64,000 nucleotides of DNA, taken from contig JAAFAB010000002.1 of assembly GCA_018222585.1 (NCBI GenBank), positions 372,001-436,000 of the forward strand, read 5' to 3'. The notes under the pieces were generated by a model. It ran no database searches. It was not told the origin of the DNA and was given only the letters and a program-made list of their open reading frames with translations. A program made the position numbers and the translations under genes. This DNA comes from Paracoccaceae bacterium. Lineage in GTDB: Bacteria; Pseudomonadota; Alphaproteobacteria; Rhodobacterales; Rhodobacteraceae. Positions 8,105-15,576 of this stretch are shown here, in pieces; within the stretch, counting starts at the first letter, position 1, and each line of letters opens with the position of its first letter.

Positions 8105-8965
8105 TTATTGTTTCACCGCCCCGGCGGTCAGGCCGGCGACGAGATACCGTTGCAGTGCGAAGATCAGGATCATGGCGGGGGCGATGCCGACGAAGGAGGC
8201 GGCCATGAGCTCGTTCCAGATGACTTCCTGGCGGCCGAAGTAGGCAAAGAGGCCGATGGGAAGGGGCATGAATTCGGTCTTCGAGTTGAAGGTCAGCGCG
8301 AAGATGAATTGCTGGGCGTAGGCGCCGATGAAGGTGGTGATGGCGACCACGATGATGCCGGGCATGGCCAGCGGCAGGATCACCCGGCGCAGGATGTAGA
8401 AGTGCCCGGCGCCGTCGACATAGGCGGCTTCATCCAGCTCGCGCGGGATGCGCTTCATGTAGGTCGACAGCAGCCAGATCGCCGTGGGGATCAGGAAGGC
8501 CACGCCGGGCACGATCATCGACCAGTAGGTGTTCAGCAGGCCATAGCTGCGCATCAGCCGGAACAGCGGGATCAGCAGCACCGCGCCCGAGAACATGTTG
8601 ACCGCAAGGAAGCCGCCAAGCAGCGACCCCGCGCCCTTGAACTTGATCCGGGCGAAGGCATAGGAGGCCGGCACCACCAGGATCAGCACCGCCAGGGTGA
8701 TCACCGTCGAGATGAAGAACGAGTTGAAGATGTAGCGCGCAAAGCCCGGCACGCTTTCCCACATCGTCACGTAGGCCCGGAAGGAGCCGTTTTCGGGGAT
8801 GAACTTGTAGGGCGTCGAGAACAGCAGGCCGAGCGGTTTCAGCGAGACCAGGAACCCTTCGATGAAGGGCGCCAGGATGAAGAAGAGGAACAGCGCGATA
8901 CCGAGGTACAGCAGGACCACTTCCCACCAGCGGTAGCGGTCGATCATGGCGTTCTTTTTCATCAT
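8105..8965 (-). CDS. Sugar ABC transporter permease, MalG-like
   Basis: A 286-aa inner-membrane permease with six predicted membrane segments; the first is near residues 15-38. The cytoplasmic coupling helix carries the EAA motif (ELDEAAYVDGAGHFYILRRVILPL, near 195-218), which contacts the ATPase. It overlaps the upstream MalF-like gene by 4 bp (8962-8965). Together the two permeases form the channel of the importer served by the binding protein at 6799 and the ATPase at 5599. The start ATG at 8965 is set by the overlap; a second ATG is one codon later. The family is certain and the substrate comes from context only. Confidence 0.93.
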   Translation of the reverse strand: MMKKNAMIDRYRWWEVVLLYLGIALFLFFILAPFIEGFLVSLKPLGLLFSTPYKFIPENGSFRAYVTMWESVPGFARYIFNSFFISTVITLAVLILVVPASYAFARIKFKGAGSLLGGFLAVNMFSGAVLLIPLFRLMRSYGLLNTYWSMIVPGVAFLIPTAIWLLSTYMKRIPRELDEAAYVDGAGHFYILRRVILPLAMPGIIVVAITTFIGAYAQQFIFALTFNSKTEFMPLPIGLFAYFGRQEVIWNELMAASFVGIAPAMILIFALQRYLVAGLTAGAVKQ

Positions 8966-9846
8966 GTCGTCATCCTCCGGGACAGTTTGGTGACGGCCTG
9001 GAAGTAGAGGATCGCGAAGGCCGAGAGGAACAGGCAGATCACCACCGCGCGGGCCGCGCCCTCACCGAACTTCTTCGAGCCGATGGCGGTGGAATAGGTG
9101 TCGATGATCATCGTGGTGGTCGAGCCCGAGGGGCCGCCCTGGGTCAGGATCCAGATGATGTCGAAGCTGTTGAATGTCGAGATGAGCGAGATCATCGACA
9201 TGGTGATCGCCGCCGGGAAGATCATCGGCAGGGTGATCCGGCGCAGGCGGTAGAAGCGGCTGGCGCCATCGGTCCAGGCGGCCTCGTGCAGGTCGACGGG
9301 CACAGACTGGATGGCGGCCAGCATGTACATGGTCACCATGGGCACGCCGATCCAGACGTCGGTGATGATCGTCGCCCAGAACGCGGTCGAGCCATAGGCC
9401 AGGAAGGCCACCGGGCCATCCGACAGGCCGAAGCGCTGCAGCAGGCCCGAGATCATCCCGAACTGGCCGTTGTACATCCAGCCCCACATGAAGATGCCGA
9501 TGGCCATCGGCACGATCCAGGGCGGCATGGTCAGGATGCGGAAGACGGCGCGGCCGGGCAGGGCGGCGTTCAGCAGCACGGCGCCGCCGGTGCCGATGAT
9601 CATCTTCAGCGAGACCGACAGGAAGGTCCAGACGAAGGTGCGCCCGATGATCTCGGCGAACTCGGTGTCGAAGATCTTCTGGTAGTTCTTCCAGCCGACC
9701 CAGTTGGTCGTCTTGCGCAGCGAGGCATCGGTGAAGGACAGGTGGAAGGTATCGACCAGCGGATAGGCGACGATGGCCGCCACATAGAGAAGCGCCGGGA
9801 CCAGCAGGATCCAGGCGAAGAGGACGGCTGATTTCTGTCCGGGCAT
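8962..9846 (-). CDS. Sugar ABC transporter permease, MalF-like
   Basis: A 294-aa inner-membrane permease. It has an N-terminal hydrophobic segment (ILLVPALLYVAAIVAYPLV, residues 13-31) and about six membrane helices. The EAA loop (LHEAAWTDGASRFYRLRRITLPM) sits near residue 205. It is the partner of the MalG-like gene that follows with a 4-bp overlap. Its ATG overlaps the stop of the oxidoreductase gene by one base at 9846, so oxidoreductase, permeases, binding protein and ATPase form one transcript. It is closely of the carbohydrate uptake transporter 1 class. Confidence 0.93.
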   Translation of the reverse strand: MPGQKSAVLFAWILLVPALLYVAAIVAYPLVDTFHLSFTDASLRKTTNWVGWKNYQKIFDTEFAEIIGRTFVWTFLSVSLKMIIGTGGAVLLNAALPGRAVFRILTMPPWIVPMAIGIFMWGWMYNGQFGMISGLLQRFGLSDGPVAFLAYGSTAFWATIITDVWIGVPMVTMYMLAAIQSVPVDLHEAAWTDGASRFYRLRRITLPMIFPAAITMSMISLISTFNSFDIIWILTQGGPSGSTTTMIIDTYSTAIGSKKFGEGAARAVVICLFLSAFAILYFQAVTKLSRRMTT

Positions 9847-11009
9847 CAGGCCATCACCTTTCCTGAGGCAAGCGCCTCGTCATACTTGTCCCAGACCGGG
9901 GCCATGTCGATCACCCGGCGCGTGGCGCGGGCCTCGTCCATGGTGATCGCCAGCAGACCGGCCTCCAGCGCGTCCAGCACCGAAACGGGCTGCTCGGCGC
10001 CGGTCTTCACCGCCGCGATCACGCCCTTGGCCATTTCCTCGTCCGCGCCGTAGTGCTGCGACAGGGCGCTGGCCTCGTAGGTCTTGCGGATCAGCGGCTG
10101 GCTGGTGTGACTGTCGGTGACATTCAGGAAACCGCGGACGAAATCGCCCTCGGCCATGCCCTGGCTGCCGATCACCGCGAAGCGGCGGAAGTCGTCGGGC
10201 ACGTTCAGGTTGGTGTGGAAGCTCAGCGCCGCGCCATTGGCGTATTCGACGATGGCCACCTGGTAGTCGATGATCTCGGCGTCGCTGTCGAACACCTTGT
10301 CCGTCCCGTTCCAGCCCGAAGGCTTGCGGTGGTAGACTTCCATGTCGTTGATCCCGCGGTTGCCGGGGTCATTGGCGGGCACGAAGGTGCGCCGACCACC
10401 GAAAGAGCTGACCCGCTCGGGCCGCGCGCCGATGACACCGTTGTAGAGGTCGATGTCGTGGCAGCATTTCTCCAGCATGAAGCCACCGGCGTAACGGTCA
10501 TACCGCCGCCAGTCGCGCATGAAGAAGGCGCCGTGGTAGGGGGGGATATGCTCGCTGGCCTCGATCGAGACCACGTCGCCCAGCTCGCCCCGCGCCTGTG
10601 CCGCGCGCAGGTCGCGGTAAAGGGGGGCATAGCGCAGCACCAGGCCGATCAGCAGGTTTTCGCGGCCATACTTGGCCAGCAGGGCCGCCATTTTCAGCGT
10701 GTCCTCGGTGGTGGTCACCACCGGCTTCTCGGAAAAGACTTTCACGCCGGCCTCGAAGCCCGCGCGGATGTGGTCCAGGTGCATGTGGTTGGGCGAGCCG
10801 ACCATCAGCAGGTCCAGGGACTCGGCCTTCAGCAGCTCTTCGACCGTCTCATACCGGGTCCCGGCAGGGATCCCGTGCTTTTCCAGGTTCTCCATGCCCA
10901 CGGGGGCCGGATCCACGTAGCCCGCGATTTCAAATCCGGGGTCCATCTGCTTGAAGACCTGGCCCAGGTATCCAAGGCGATACCCCAGCCCGACGATGCC
11001 GACTTTCAT
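9846..11009 (-). CDS. Gfo/Idh/MocA family NAD(P)-dependent oxidoreductase
   Basis: A 387-aa protein with an N-terminal Rossmann domain (GIVGLGYRLG at residues 4-13) and the family EKP motif in VFSEKPVVTT near 94-103. A C-terminal alpha/beta substrate domain follows (roughly 130-370). Members oxidise or reduce sugars, inositols or their amino and acid derivatives. It is the first gene of the minus-strand transporter operon. The promoter region 11010-11235 is shared with nagA and holds two predicted RpiR operators. An AGGGA ribosome site precedes the ATG at 11009. It probably modifies the imported amino sugar, for example by C3 oxidation, but the precise reaction cannot be read from sequence. 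Confidence 0.9.
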   Translation of the reverse strand: MKVGIVGLGYRLGYLGQVFKQMDPGFEIAGYVDPAPVGMENLEKHGIPAGTRYETVEELLKAESLDLLMVGSPNHMHLDHIRAGFEAGVKVFSEKPVVTTTEDTLKMAALLAKYGRENLLIGLVLRYAPLYRDLRAAQARGELGDVVSIEASEHIPPYHGAFFMRDWRRYDRYAGGFMLEKCCHDIDLYNGVIGARPERVSSFGGRRTFVPANDPGNRGINDMEVYHRKPSGWNGTDKVFDSDAEIIDYQVAIVEYANGAALSFHTNLNVPDDFRRFAVIGSQGMAEGDFVRGFLNVTDSHTSQPLIRKTYEASALSQHYGADEEMAKGVIAAVKTGAEQPVSVLDALEAGLLAITMDEARATRRVIDMAPVWDKYDEALASGKVMA

Positions 11010-11071
11010 GGCAAGTCCCTGTTGCTGTCTCGGGTTTCCACAGGGTCGGACGTGCCGACTCTGCCCCGAAT

Positions 11072-11090
11072 TACGAAATTTATTTTCGTA
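11072..11090. promoter_or_regulatory. Predicted RpiR operator, site 2
   Basis: TACGAAA-TTTAT-TTTCGTA has perfect 7-bp arms; the core GAAATT-T-ATTTTC (11075-11087) matches site 1 in 12 of 13 positions outside the centre. It lies 63 bp upstream of the oxidoreductase start in the divergent nagA region. Confidence 0.65.
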
Positions 11091-11148
11091 GACTGCGGCG
11101 GAGATTCATGGCAGTCAATATAAAAATGAGAAACACAGCAGCGACGAT

Positions 11149-11161
11149 GAAATTCATTTTC
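11149..11161. promoter_or_regulatory. Predicted RpiR operator, site 3
   Basis: GAAATT-C-ATTTTC, flanked by T and A to give TGAAA...TTTCA. It lies 75 bp upstream of the nagA start and about 74 bp (seven helical turns) from site 2, a spacing that would allow looping. Confidence 0.6.
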
Positions 11162-11235
11162 AATAACTGCCCGGGCAAGAGGCAAGATGTGCAGGATCAG
11201 GCGGGCCGTCCGTCCGCGTGGACCGGGGTGGCGGC

Positions 11236-12366
11236 ATGAACACAGGTGTTTCCCCTGCCGCGCGGCGTGTCTTCGACGGCCTGTACTGGCATGAAAACGC
11301 TGCGCTGCGGATCGAGGCCGGTCGCGTCGTCGAGGTGATTCCCGCCGCCGATCCGCAGGCTGACCTGCTGGTGCCCGGCTTCGTCGATCTGCAGGTCAAC
11401 GGCGGTGGCGGGGTGCAGTTCAACGAGGCGCCCACGCCCGAGGCACTGGCGCGGATCGTCGAAGCGCATCGCGCCGGGGGCACCACCGCGCTGCTGGCCA
11501 CGCTGATCACCGACAGGCCCGACATCACCGCTGCGGCCATCGCCGCCACCCGCGCCGCACTCGCCGCCGGGCAGCAGGGGCTCGCCGGGCTGCACCTTGA
11601 GGGCCCGCATCTCGATCCGCGCCGCAAGGGCACCCATGCGCCCGGGCTGATCCGCCCGATGGAGCAGGCCGACCTCGACACCATCCTCGCCGCCGCGCCC
11701 GACTGCGGTCACCTGCTGGTGACCCTGGCGCCCGAGGCCGCGAGCGCGGAACAGATCGCGGCCCTCGTCGCGGGCGGCGTGCAGGTCAGCCTGGGCCACA
11801 CGGATTGCACCGCAGAGCAGGCCGGAGCGTGCTTCGCCGCCGGGGCCTCGATGGTCACCCATCTCTTCAACGCGATGAGCCAGCTTGGTCACCGGGCCCC
11901 GGGCCTCGTCGGGGCAGCCCTTGCGGCGCCCTCCGTGCACGCCGGGCTGATCGCCGACGGCTTCCATGTCGCCGATATCGCCATGCAGGTCGCGCTGCGC
12001 GGCAAGGCCGGGCCGGGGCGGGTGTTCCTGGTTTCCGATGCCATGGCCGCGACCGGCTCGGAGCTGACGCAGATCACGCTGAACGGGCGCACCATCCATC
12101 GCGCGGGCGGACGGCTGACCCTGGCCGACGGCACGCTTGCGGGGGCGGATATCACCCTGCTCGACGCGGTGCGCTACTGCCGCTACCAGCTGGGGCTGGC
12201 GCTGGACGAGGCGCTGCGCATGGCGGCGCTCTACCCGGCCGAGGCGGCGGGGCTGACAGGCAAGGGCCATCTCGGCAAGGGCGCGGATGCGGACTTCCTG
12301 CTGATGGACGAGGATTTGCGGCTGACCTCCCTCTGGGTGGCAGGCAAGGAAAGGTGGGCGGCATGA
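11236..12366 (+). CDS. nagA: N-acetylglucosamine-6-phosphate deacetylase
   Basis: A 376-aa amidohydrolase-superfamily enzyme that converts GlcNAc-6-phosphate to glucosamine-6-phosphate and acetate. Diagnostic segments are VPGFVDLQVNGGGG (46-59), HLEGPHLDPRRKGTH (120-134, metal ligand Glu122), SLGHTD (His188), THLFNAM (His209) and VSDAMAATG with the catalytic Asp268. The ATG at 11236 was preferred over an in-frame GTG at 11218, though neither has a strong ribosome site. It is the first gene of a plus-strand operon nagA-nagK-mlrC-SDR with ATGA overlaps. Expression probably responds to the RpiR protein through the two palindromes at 11072-11161. There is no nagB in the window, so the deaminase step must be encoded elsewhere. 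Confidence 0.95.
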   Translation: MNTGVSPAARRVFDGLYWHENAALRIEAGRVVEVIPAADPQADLLVPGFVDLQVNGGGGVQFNEAPTPEALARIVEAHRAGGTTALLATLITDRPDITAAAIAATRAALAAGQQGLAGLHLEGPHLDPRRKGTHAPGLIRPMEQADLDTILAAAPDCGHLLVTLAPEAASAEQIAALVAGGVQVSLGHTDCTAEQAGACFAAGASMVTHLFNAMSQLGHRAPGLVGAALAAPSVHAGLIADGFHVADIAMQVALRGKAGPGRVFLVSDAMAATGSELTQITLNGRTIHRAGGRLTLADGTLAGADITLLDAVRYCRYQLGLALDEALRMAALYPAEAAGLTGKGHLGKGADADFLLMDEDLRLTSLWVAGKERWAA

Positions 12367-13283
12367 TCGTCTGTTTCGATATCGGCGGTTCCGCCATCAA
12401 GGGGGCTGTCGCCAGCACCGCCAGCAATGTGCGCGCCCTGTCGCGGCGCCCGACCCCTGTGGATGACTTCGACGCCTTTGTCGCCGCCCTCAGGGAGGGT
12501 ATTGCCGAAGCGGGCGCGCGCCCCGAGGCGGTGGCGATCTCCATCGCCGGGGTGATCGAGCCGCGCGGCGGCCGTGCCATCGTCGCCAATATCCCTTGCC
12601 TCAACGGTCGTCCCATGGCCGCCGACCTCGAGGCCGCGCTTGGCCTGCCGGTGCGTATTGCCAACGACGCCGACTGCTTCGCCCTGGCCGAGGCCGTGGT
12701 GGGCGCGGGACGCGGCCACGATGTCGTTTTCGGTGCCATCATCGGCACCGGCATCGGCGGCGGTCTGGTCGCCGACGGTCGGCTGGTCGCCTCGGGCGGC
12801 GGCTATGCGGGCGAATGGGGTCACGGCCCTGTCGCGCGCCGCCTTCTCGACTGCCTGCCCGAGCCGCTGCCCGCCTTCCAGTGCGGTTGCGGGCTGAAGG
12901 GCTGCCTCGACGCGACCTGCTCGGCGCGCGGGATCGAGAGGCTCTATCGCCATATCGCCGGGGCCGAGCTGCCCTCGACCGAGGTGCTGGCGCGCTGGCA
13001 CGCGGGCGAGGGGCTGGCGGGTCAGACCGTGGCCGCCTGGCTTGAGGTGCTCTCGGGGCCGCTGGCCATGGTGATCAACATGACCGGGGCCACCGTGGTG
13101 CCGGTCGGCGGCGGGCTGTCCAACGACGTGGACCTGATGCAGGCGCTGGATGCGGCGACGCGCCCCCTGACGCTGGCGAAACAGGATGAGCCGCTGGTGG
13201 TGCGCGCCCAGTGCCAGACCGAACCGGGGCTGATCGGCGCCGCCATTCTCGCCCTGCAGGAGGGCCAGCGCAGTGCTGCCTGA
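12363..13283 (+). CDS. ROK-family N-acetylhexosamine kinase (NagK-like)
   Basis: A 306-aa ROK sugar kinase. It has the N-terminal phosphate loop DIGGSAIKGA (6-15), the catalytic Asp102 in NDADCF, the ROK Glu151-x-x-His154 pair in EWGH, and the zinc-knuckle cysteines 174, 176, 181 and 186 (CGCGLKGC...C). It would phosphorylate GlcNAc (or ManNAc) using ATP and supply GlcNAc-6-phosphate to nagA. Its ATG overlaps the nagA stop in an ATGA. The zinc knuckle marks it as an enzyme rather than a ROK repressor, since there is no N-terminal HTH. GlcNAc is the likeliest substrate from context; ManNAc is possible. Confidence 0.9.
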   Translation: MIVCFDIGGSAIKGAVASTASNVRALSRRPTPVDDFDAFVAALREGIAEAGARPEAVAISIAGVIEPRGGRAIVANIPCLNGRPMAADLEAALGLPVRIANDADCFALAEAVVGAGRGHDVVFGAIIGTGIGGGLVADGRLVASGGGYAGEWGHGPVARRLLDCLPEPLPAFQCGCGLKGCLDATCSARGIERLYRHIAGAELPSTEVLARWHAGEGLAGQTVAAWLEVLSGPLAMVINMTGATVVPVGGGLSNDVDLMQALDAATRPLTLAKQDEPLVVRAQCQTEPGLIGAAILALQEGQRSAA

Positions 13284-13319
13284 ACCCCGCGCCCGCGCAT
13301 TGCCAAGGAAGGACATGGC

Positions 13320-14828
13320 TTGAGGATCTTCACCGCTTCGCTGGCGACCGAGACCAATACCTTCTCGCCCCTGCCTACCGACCGCGCCTCCTTCGAGGCC
13401 GCTTTCTACGCCGGTCCGGGGCAACACCCCGAGACGCCGACGCTCTGTTCCTCTCCGGTGCCGATCCTGCGCCGGCGCGGGCGGGCCGAGGGGTTCACGG
13501 TGATCGAGGGCAGCGCCTCCTGGGCCGAGCCCGCCGGGCTGATCAAGCGCGAGACCTACGAAGAGCTGCGCGACGAGATCCTGGATCAGCTGCGCGCCGC
13601 GCTGCCGGTCGATGGCGTGGTGCTGGGCCTGCACGGCGCCATGGTGGCGCAGGGCTATGACGATTGCGAGGGCGACCTGCTGGAGCGTGTCCGCCAGATC
13701 GTCGGCCCCGAGGTGTTGGTCGCCGCCGAGTTCGACCCGCACAGCCATCTGACCCGCCGCCGCGTGGCGCAGCTGGATATCGCGGCCATGTTCCTCGAGT
13801 TCCCCCATACCGATTTCCAGGAGCGCGGCGAGCATGTGGTCGACCTGGCCCTGCGCGCCCTGCGCGGAGAGATCCGGCCGGTGATCTCGACCTTCGACTG
13901 CAGGATGATCGGCATCTATCCGACCAGCCAGCAGCCGATGCGCGGTTTCGTCGACCGGATGAAGGTTCTGGAAGGGCAGGGCCGGGTGCTTTCGGCTTCG
14001 GTGGTGCATGGCTTCATGGCTGGGGATGTGCCCGAGATGGGCACCAAGATCCTCGTCGTCACCGATGATGCCCCGGACGAGGGCGCGGCGCTTGCCCGTC
14101 GCCTGGGCGAAGAGCTTTACCGCCTGCGCGGGCGCACCGCGATGCCGATCCTCGACTTCGAGGCCGGGATCGACGCGGCGCTGGAAACCCGCGCCAAGGA
14201 CCCGACCCGGCCCGTCACCATCGCCGATACCTGGGACAACCCGGGCGGCGGCTGCGCGGGCGACGGCACCCATGTGCTGCTGTCGCTGATGAAGCGCGGG
14301 GTGGACCGGGTGGCCTGCGGCGCCATCTGGGACCCGATCGCGGTCAGCTTCTGCCATGCCGCGGGCGAGGGGGCGACGCTGCGCCTGCGTTTCGGCGGCA
14401 AGGCCGGCGCCGAGGCCGGCCCGCCCATCGACGCCGAGGTCATCGTGCGCCATGTCGCCGCCGAGGGCTGGCAAAGTTTCCGCGCCAGCCGCGTGACCCT
14501 GGGGCGCACGGCGGTCGTGCGCGTGGCGGGTACCGAGATCGACGTGGTGCTGATCTCCTCCCGCTCGCAGACCTACGAGCCCTCGCTGTTTTCCAACCAC
14601 GGGGTCGATTTCGCCGGCAAGGAGATCCTGCTGGTCAAGTCGACGAACCATTTCCACGCCGGCTTCGATCCTGTCTCGTCGCGGATCATCCATGTCGACA
14701 GCCCGTCGAGCTATCCGACCAACCCGGCGGCAACCCTCTATCAGAAGGCGGGCCGCGACTTCTGGCCCAAGGTCGAGGATCCGCTGGGGTTGGGCACCTG
14801 CGACACCGTAGAAGAGGACATCCGATGA
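13320..14828 (+). CDS. M81 family (MlrC-like) metallopeptidase, full length
   Basis: A 502-aa M81 protein and the second such gene of the block, only distantly similar to the one at 1-854. Motifs are ATETNTF near the N-terminus, Asp-x-His in FDPHSH, and EFPHTDFQERG, matching the expected metal ligands, plus the C-terminal MlrC region (ISSRSQTYEPSLF, KSTNHFHAGF). It has no signal peptide. The start is a TTG at 13320, set by an AGGAAGGA ribosome site 6 bases upstream; an ATG at 13315 reads straight into a stop. It lies 36 bp after nagK and overlaps the SDR gene by 4 bp, so it belongs to the nagA operon. It probably hydrolyses an amide or related bond in the amino-sugar substrate. The true reaction is unknown. 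Confidence 0.9.
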   Translation: MRIFTASLATETNTFSPLPTDRASFEAAFYAGPGQHPETPTLCSSPVPILRRRGRAEGFTVIEGSASWAEPAGLIKRETYEELRDEILDQLRAALPVDGVVLGLHGAMVAQGYDDCEGDLLERVRQIVGPEVLVAAEFDPHSHLTRRRVAQLDIAAMFLEFPHTDFQERGEHVVDLALRALRGEIRPVISTFDCRMIGIYPTSQQPMRGFVDRMKVLEGQGRVLSASVVHGFMAGDVPEMGTKILVVTDDAPDEGAALARRLGEELYRLRGRTAMPILDFEAGIDAALETRAKDPTRPVTIADTWDNPGGGCAGDGTHVLLSLMKRGVDRVACGAIWDPIAVSFCHAAGEGATLRLRFGGKAGAEAGPPIDAEVIVRHVAAEGWQSFRASRVTLGRTAVVRVAGTEIDVVLISSRSQTYEPSLFSNHGVDFAGKEILLVKSTNHFHAGFDPVSSRIIHVDSPSSYPTNPAATLYQKAGRDFWPKVEDPLGLGTCDTVEEDIR

Positions 14829-15568
14829 TCGACCTTTCGGACAAGCGCGTCGTGCTGACCGGCGCGGGCGGGGGCATCGGTTCGGCCATGATGCGGGCGC
14901 TGGCCGAGGCGGGGGCGCATATCGTCGCCTGTGACCGCGCGGGCACCGAAATCACCGGTGCCGCCGAGGTGGAGCTGTTCGACATCACCAGTGCGGATGA
15001 GGTCGCCGCCGCCGCCGCACGGATCGCCGCCCGGCCCGTCGATGTGCTGATCTCCAACGCCGGCGGCACCCGGGTCGAGACGATGGAGGCCACAGACCGC
15101 GCCGCCATCGACTTTGACCTGTCGCTCAATTTCACCGGGGCGGCGCAGTTCAGCCGCGCCCTGCTGCCCGCGATGCGCGGCGCCGGGGGAGCCATGGTCT
15201 TCGTGGCCTCGGTCAATGGGCTGGCGCATTTCGGCAACCCGGCCTATTCGGCGGCCAAGGCGGGGCTGATCGCCTGGGCGAAGGCCATCGCCACCGAGGA
15301 GGGCAAGCACGGTATCCGCGCCAACGTGGTCGCGCCGGGCTCGGTTCATACCCCCGCCTGGGACGCGCGCAAGGCGCGCCAGCCCGATATCTTCGAACAG
15401 GTCACGGCGCTCTATCCGCTGGGGCGGCTGGTGCGGCCCGAAGAGGTCGCCAGCGCGGCGCTGTTCCTGGCCTCGCCGCTGGCCAGTGGCGTGACCGGCA
15501 CCGTCTTGCCGGTGGACGCGGGGCTGACGGCGGGCAATCTGCCTTTCATCGACATCATCAGCCGCTAG
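14825..15568 (+). CDS. Short-chain dehydrogenase/reductase (SDR)
   Basis: A 247-aa classical SDR. The cofactor loop TGAGGGIGSA lies at 12-21, NAG at about 77-79, the catalytic Ser in FVASVNG near 129, and the YxxxK pair in YSAAKAG near 140-144. The C-terminal VDAGLTAGNLPF region forms the substrate lid. It should use NAD(H), since an Asp follows the second strand (VACDRAG). It overlaps the preceding M81 gene by ATGA and ends 9 bp from the convergent amidase. As the last gene of the nagA operon, it likely oxidises a sugar or hydroxy acid released by the pathway. The exact substrate is unknown. Confidence 0.92.
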   Translation: MIDLSDKRVVLTGAGGGIGSAMMRALAEAGAHIVACDRAGTEITGAAEVELFDITSADEVAAAAARIAARPVDVLISNAGGTRVETMEATDRAAIDFDLSLNFTGAAQFSRALLPAMRGAGGAMVFVASVNGLAHFGNPAYSAAKAGLIAWAKAIATEEGKHGIRANVVAPGSVHTPAWDARKARQPDIFEQVTALYPLGRLVRPEEVASAALFLASPLASGVTGTVLPVDAGLTAGNLPFIDIISR

Positions 15569-15576
15569 GCCGGGCG

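Noticed and set aside
6058-8208. A 716-codon plus-strand frame over the ATPase and binding-protein genes
   Set aside because: It spans two real minus-strand genes with clear motifs and has no recognisable protein features.
12231-14693. An 820-codon minus-strand frame over nagA, nagK and mlrC
   Set aside because: It crosses three real plus-strand genes; the composition is typical of antisense frames in high-GC DNA.
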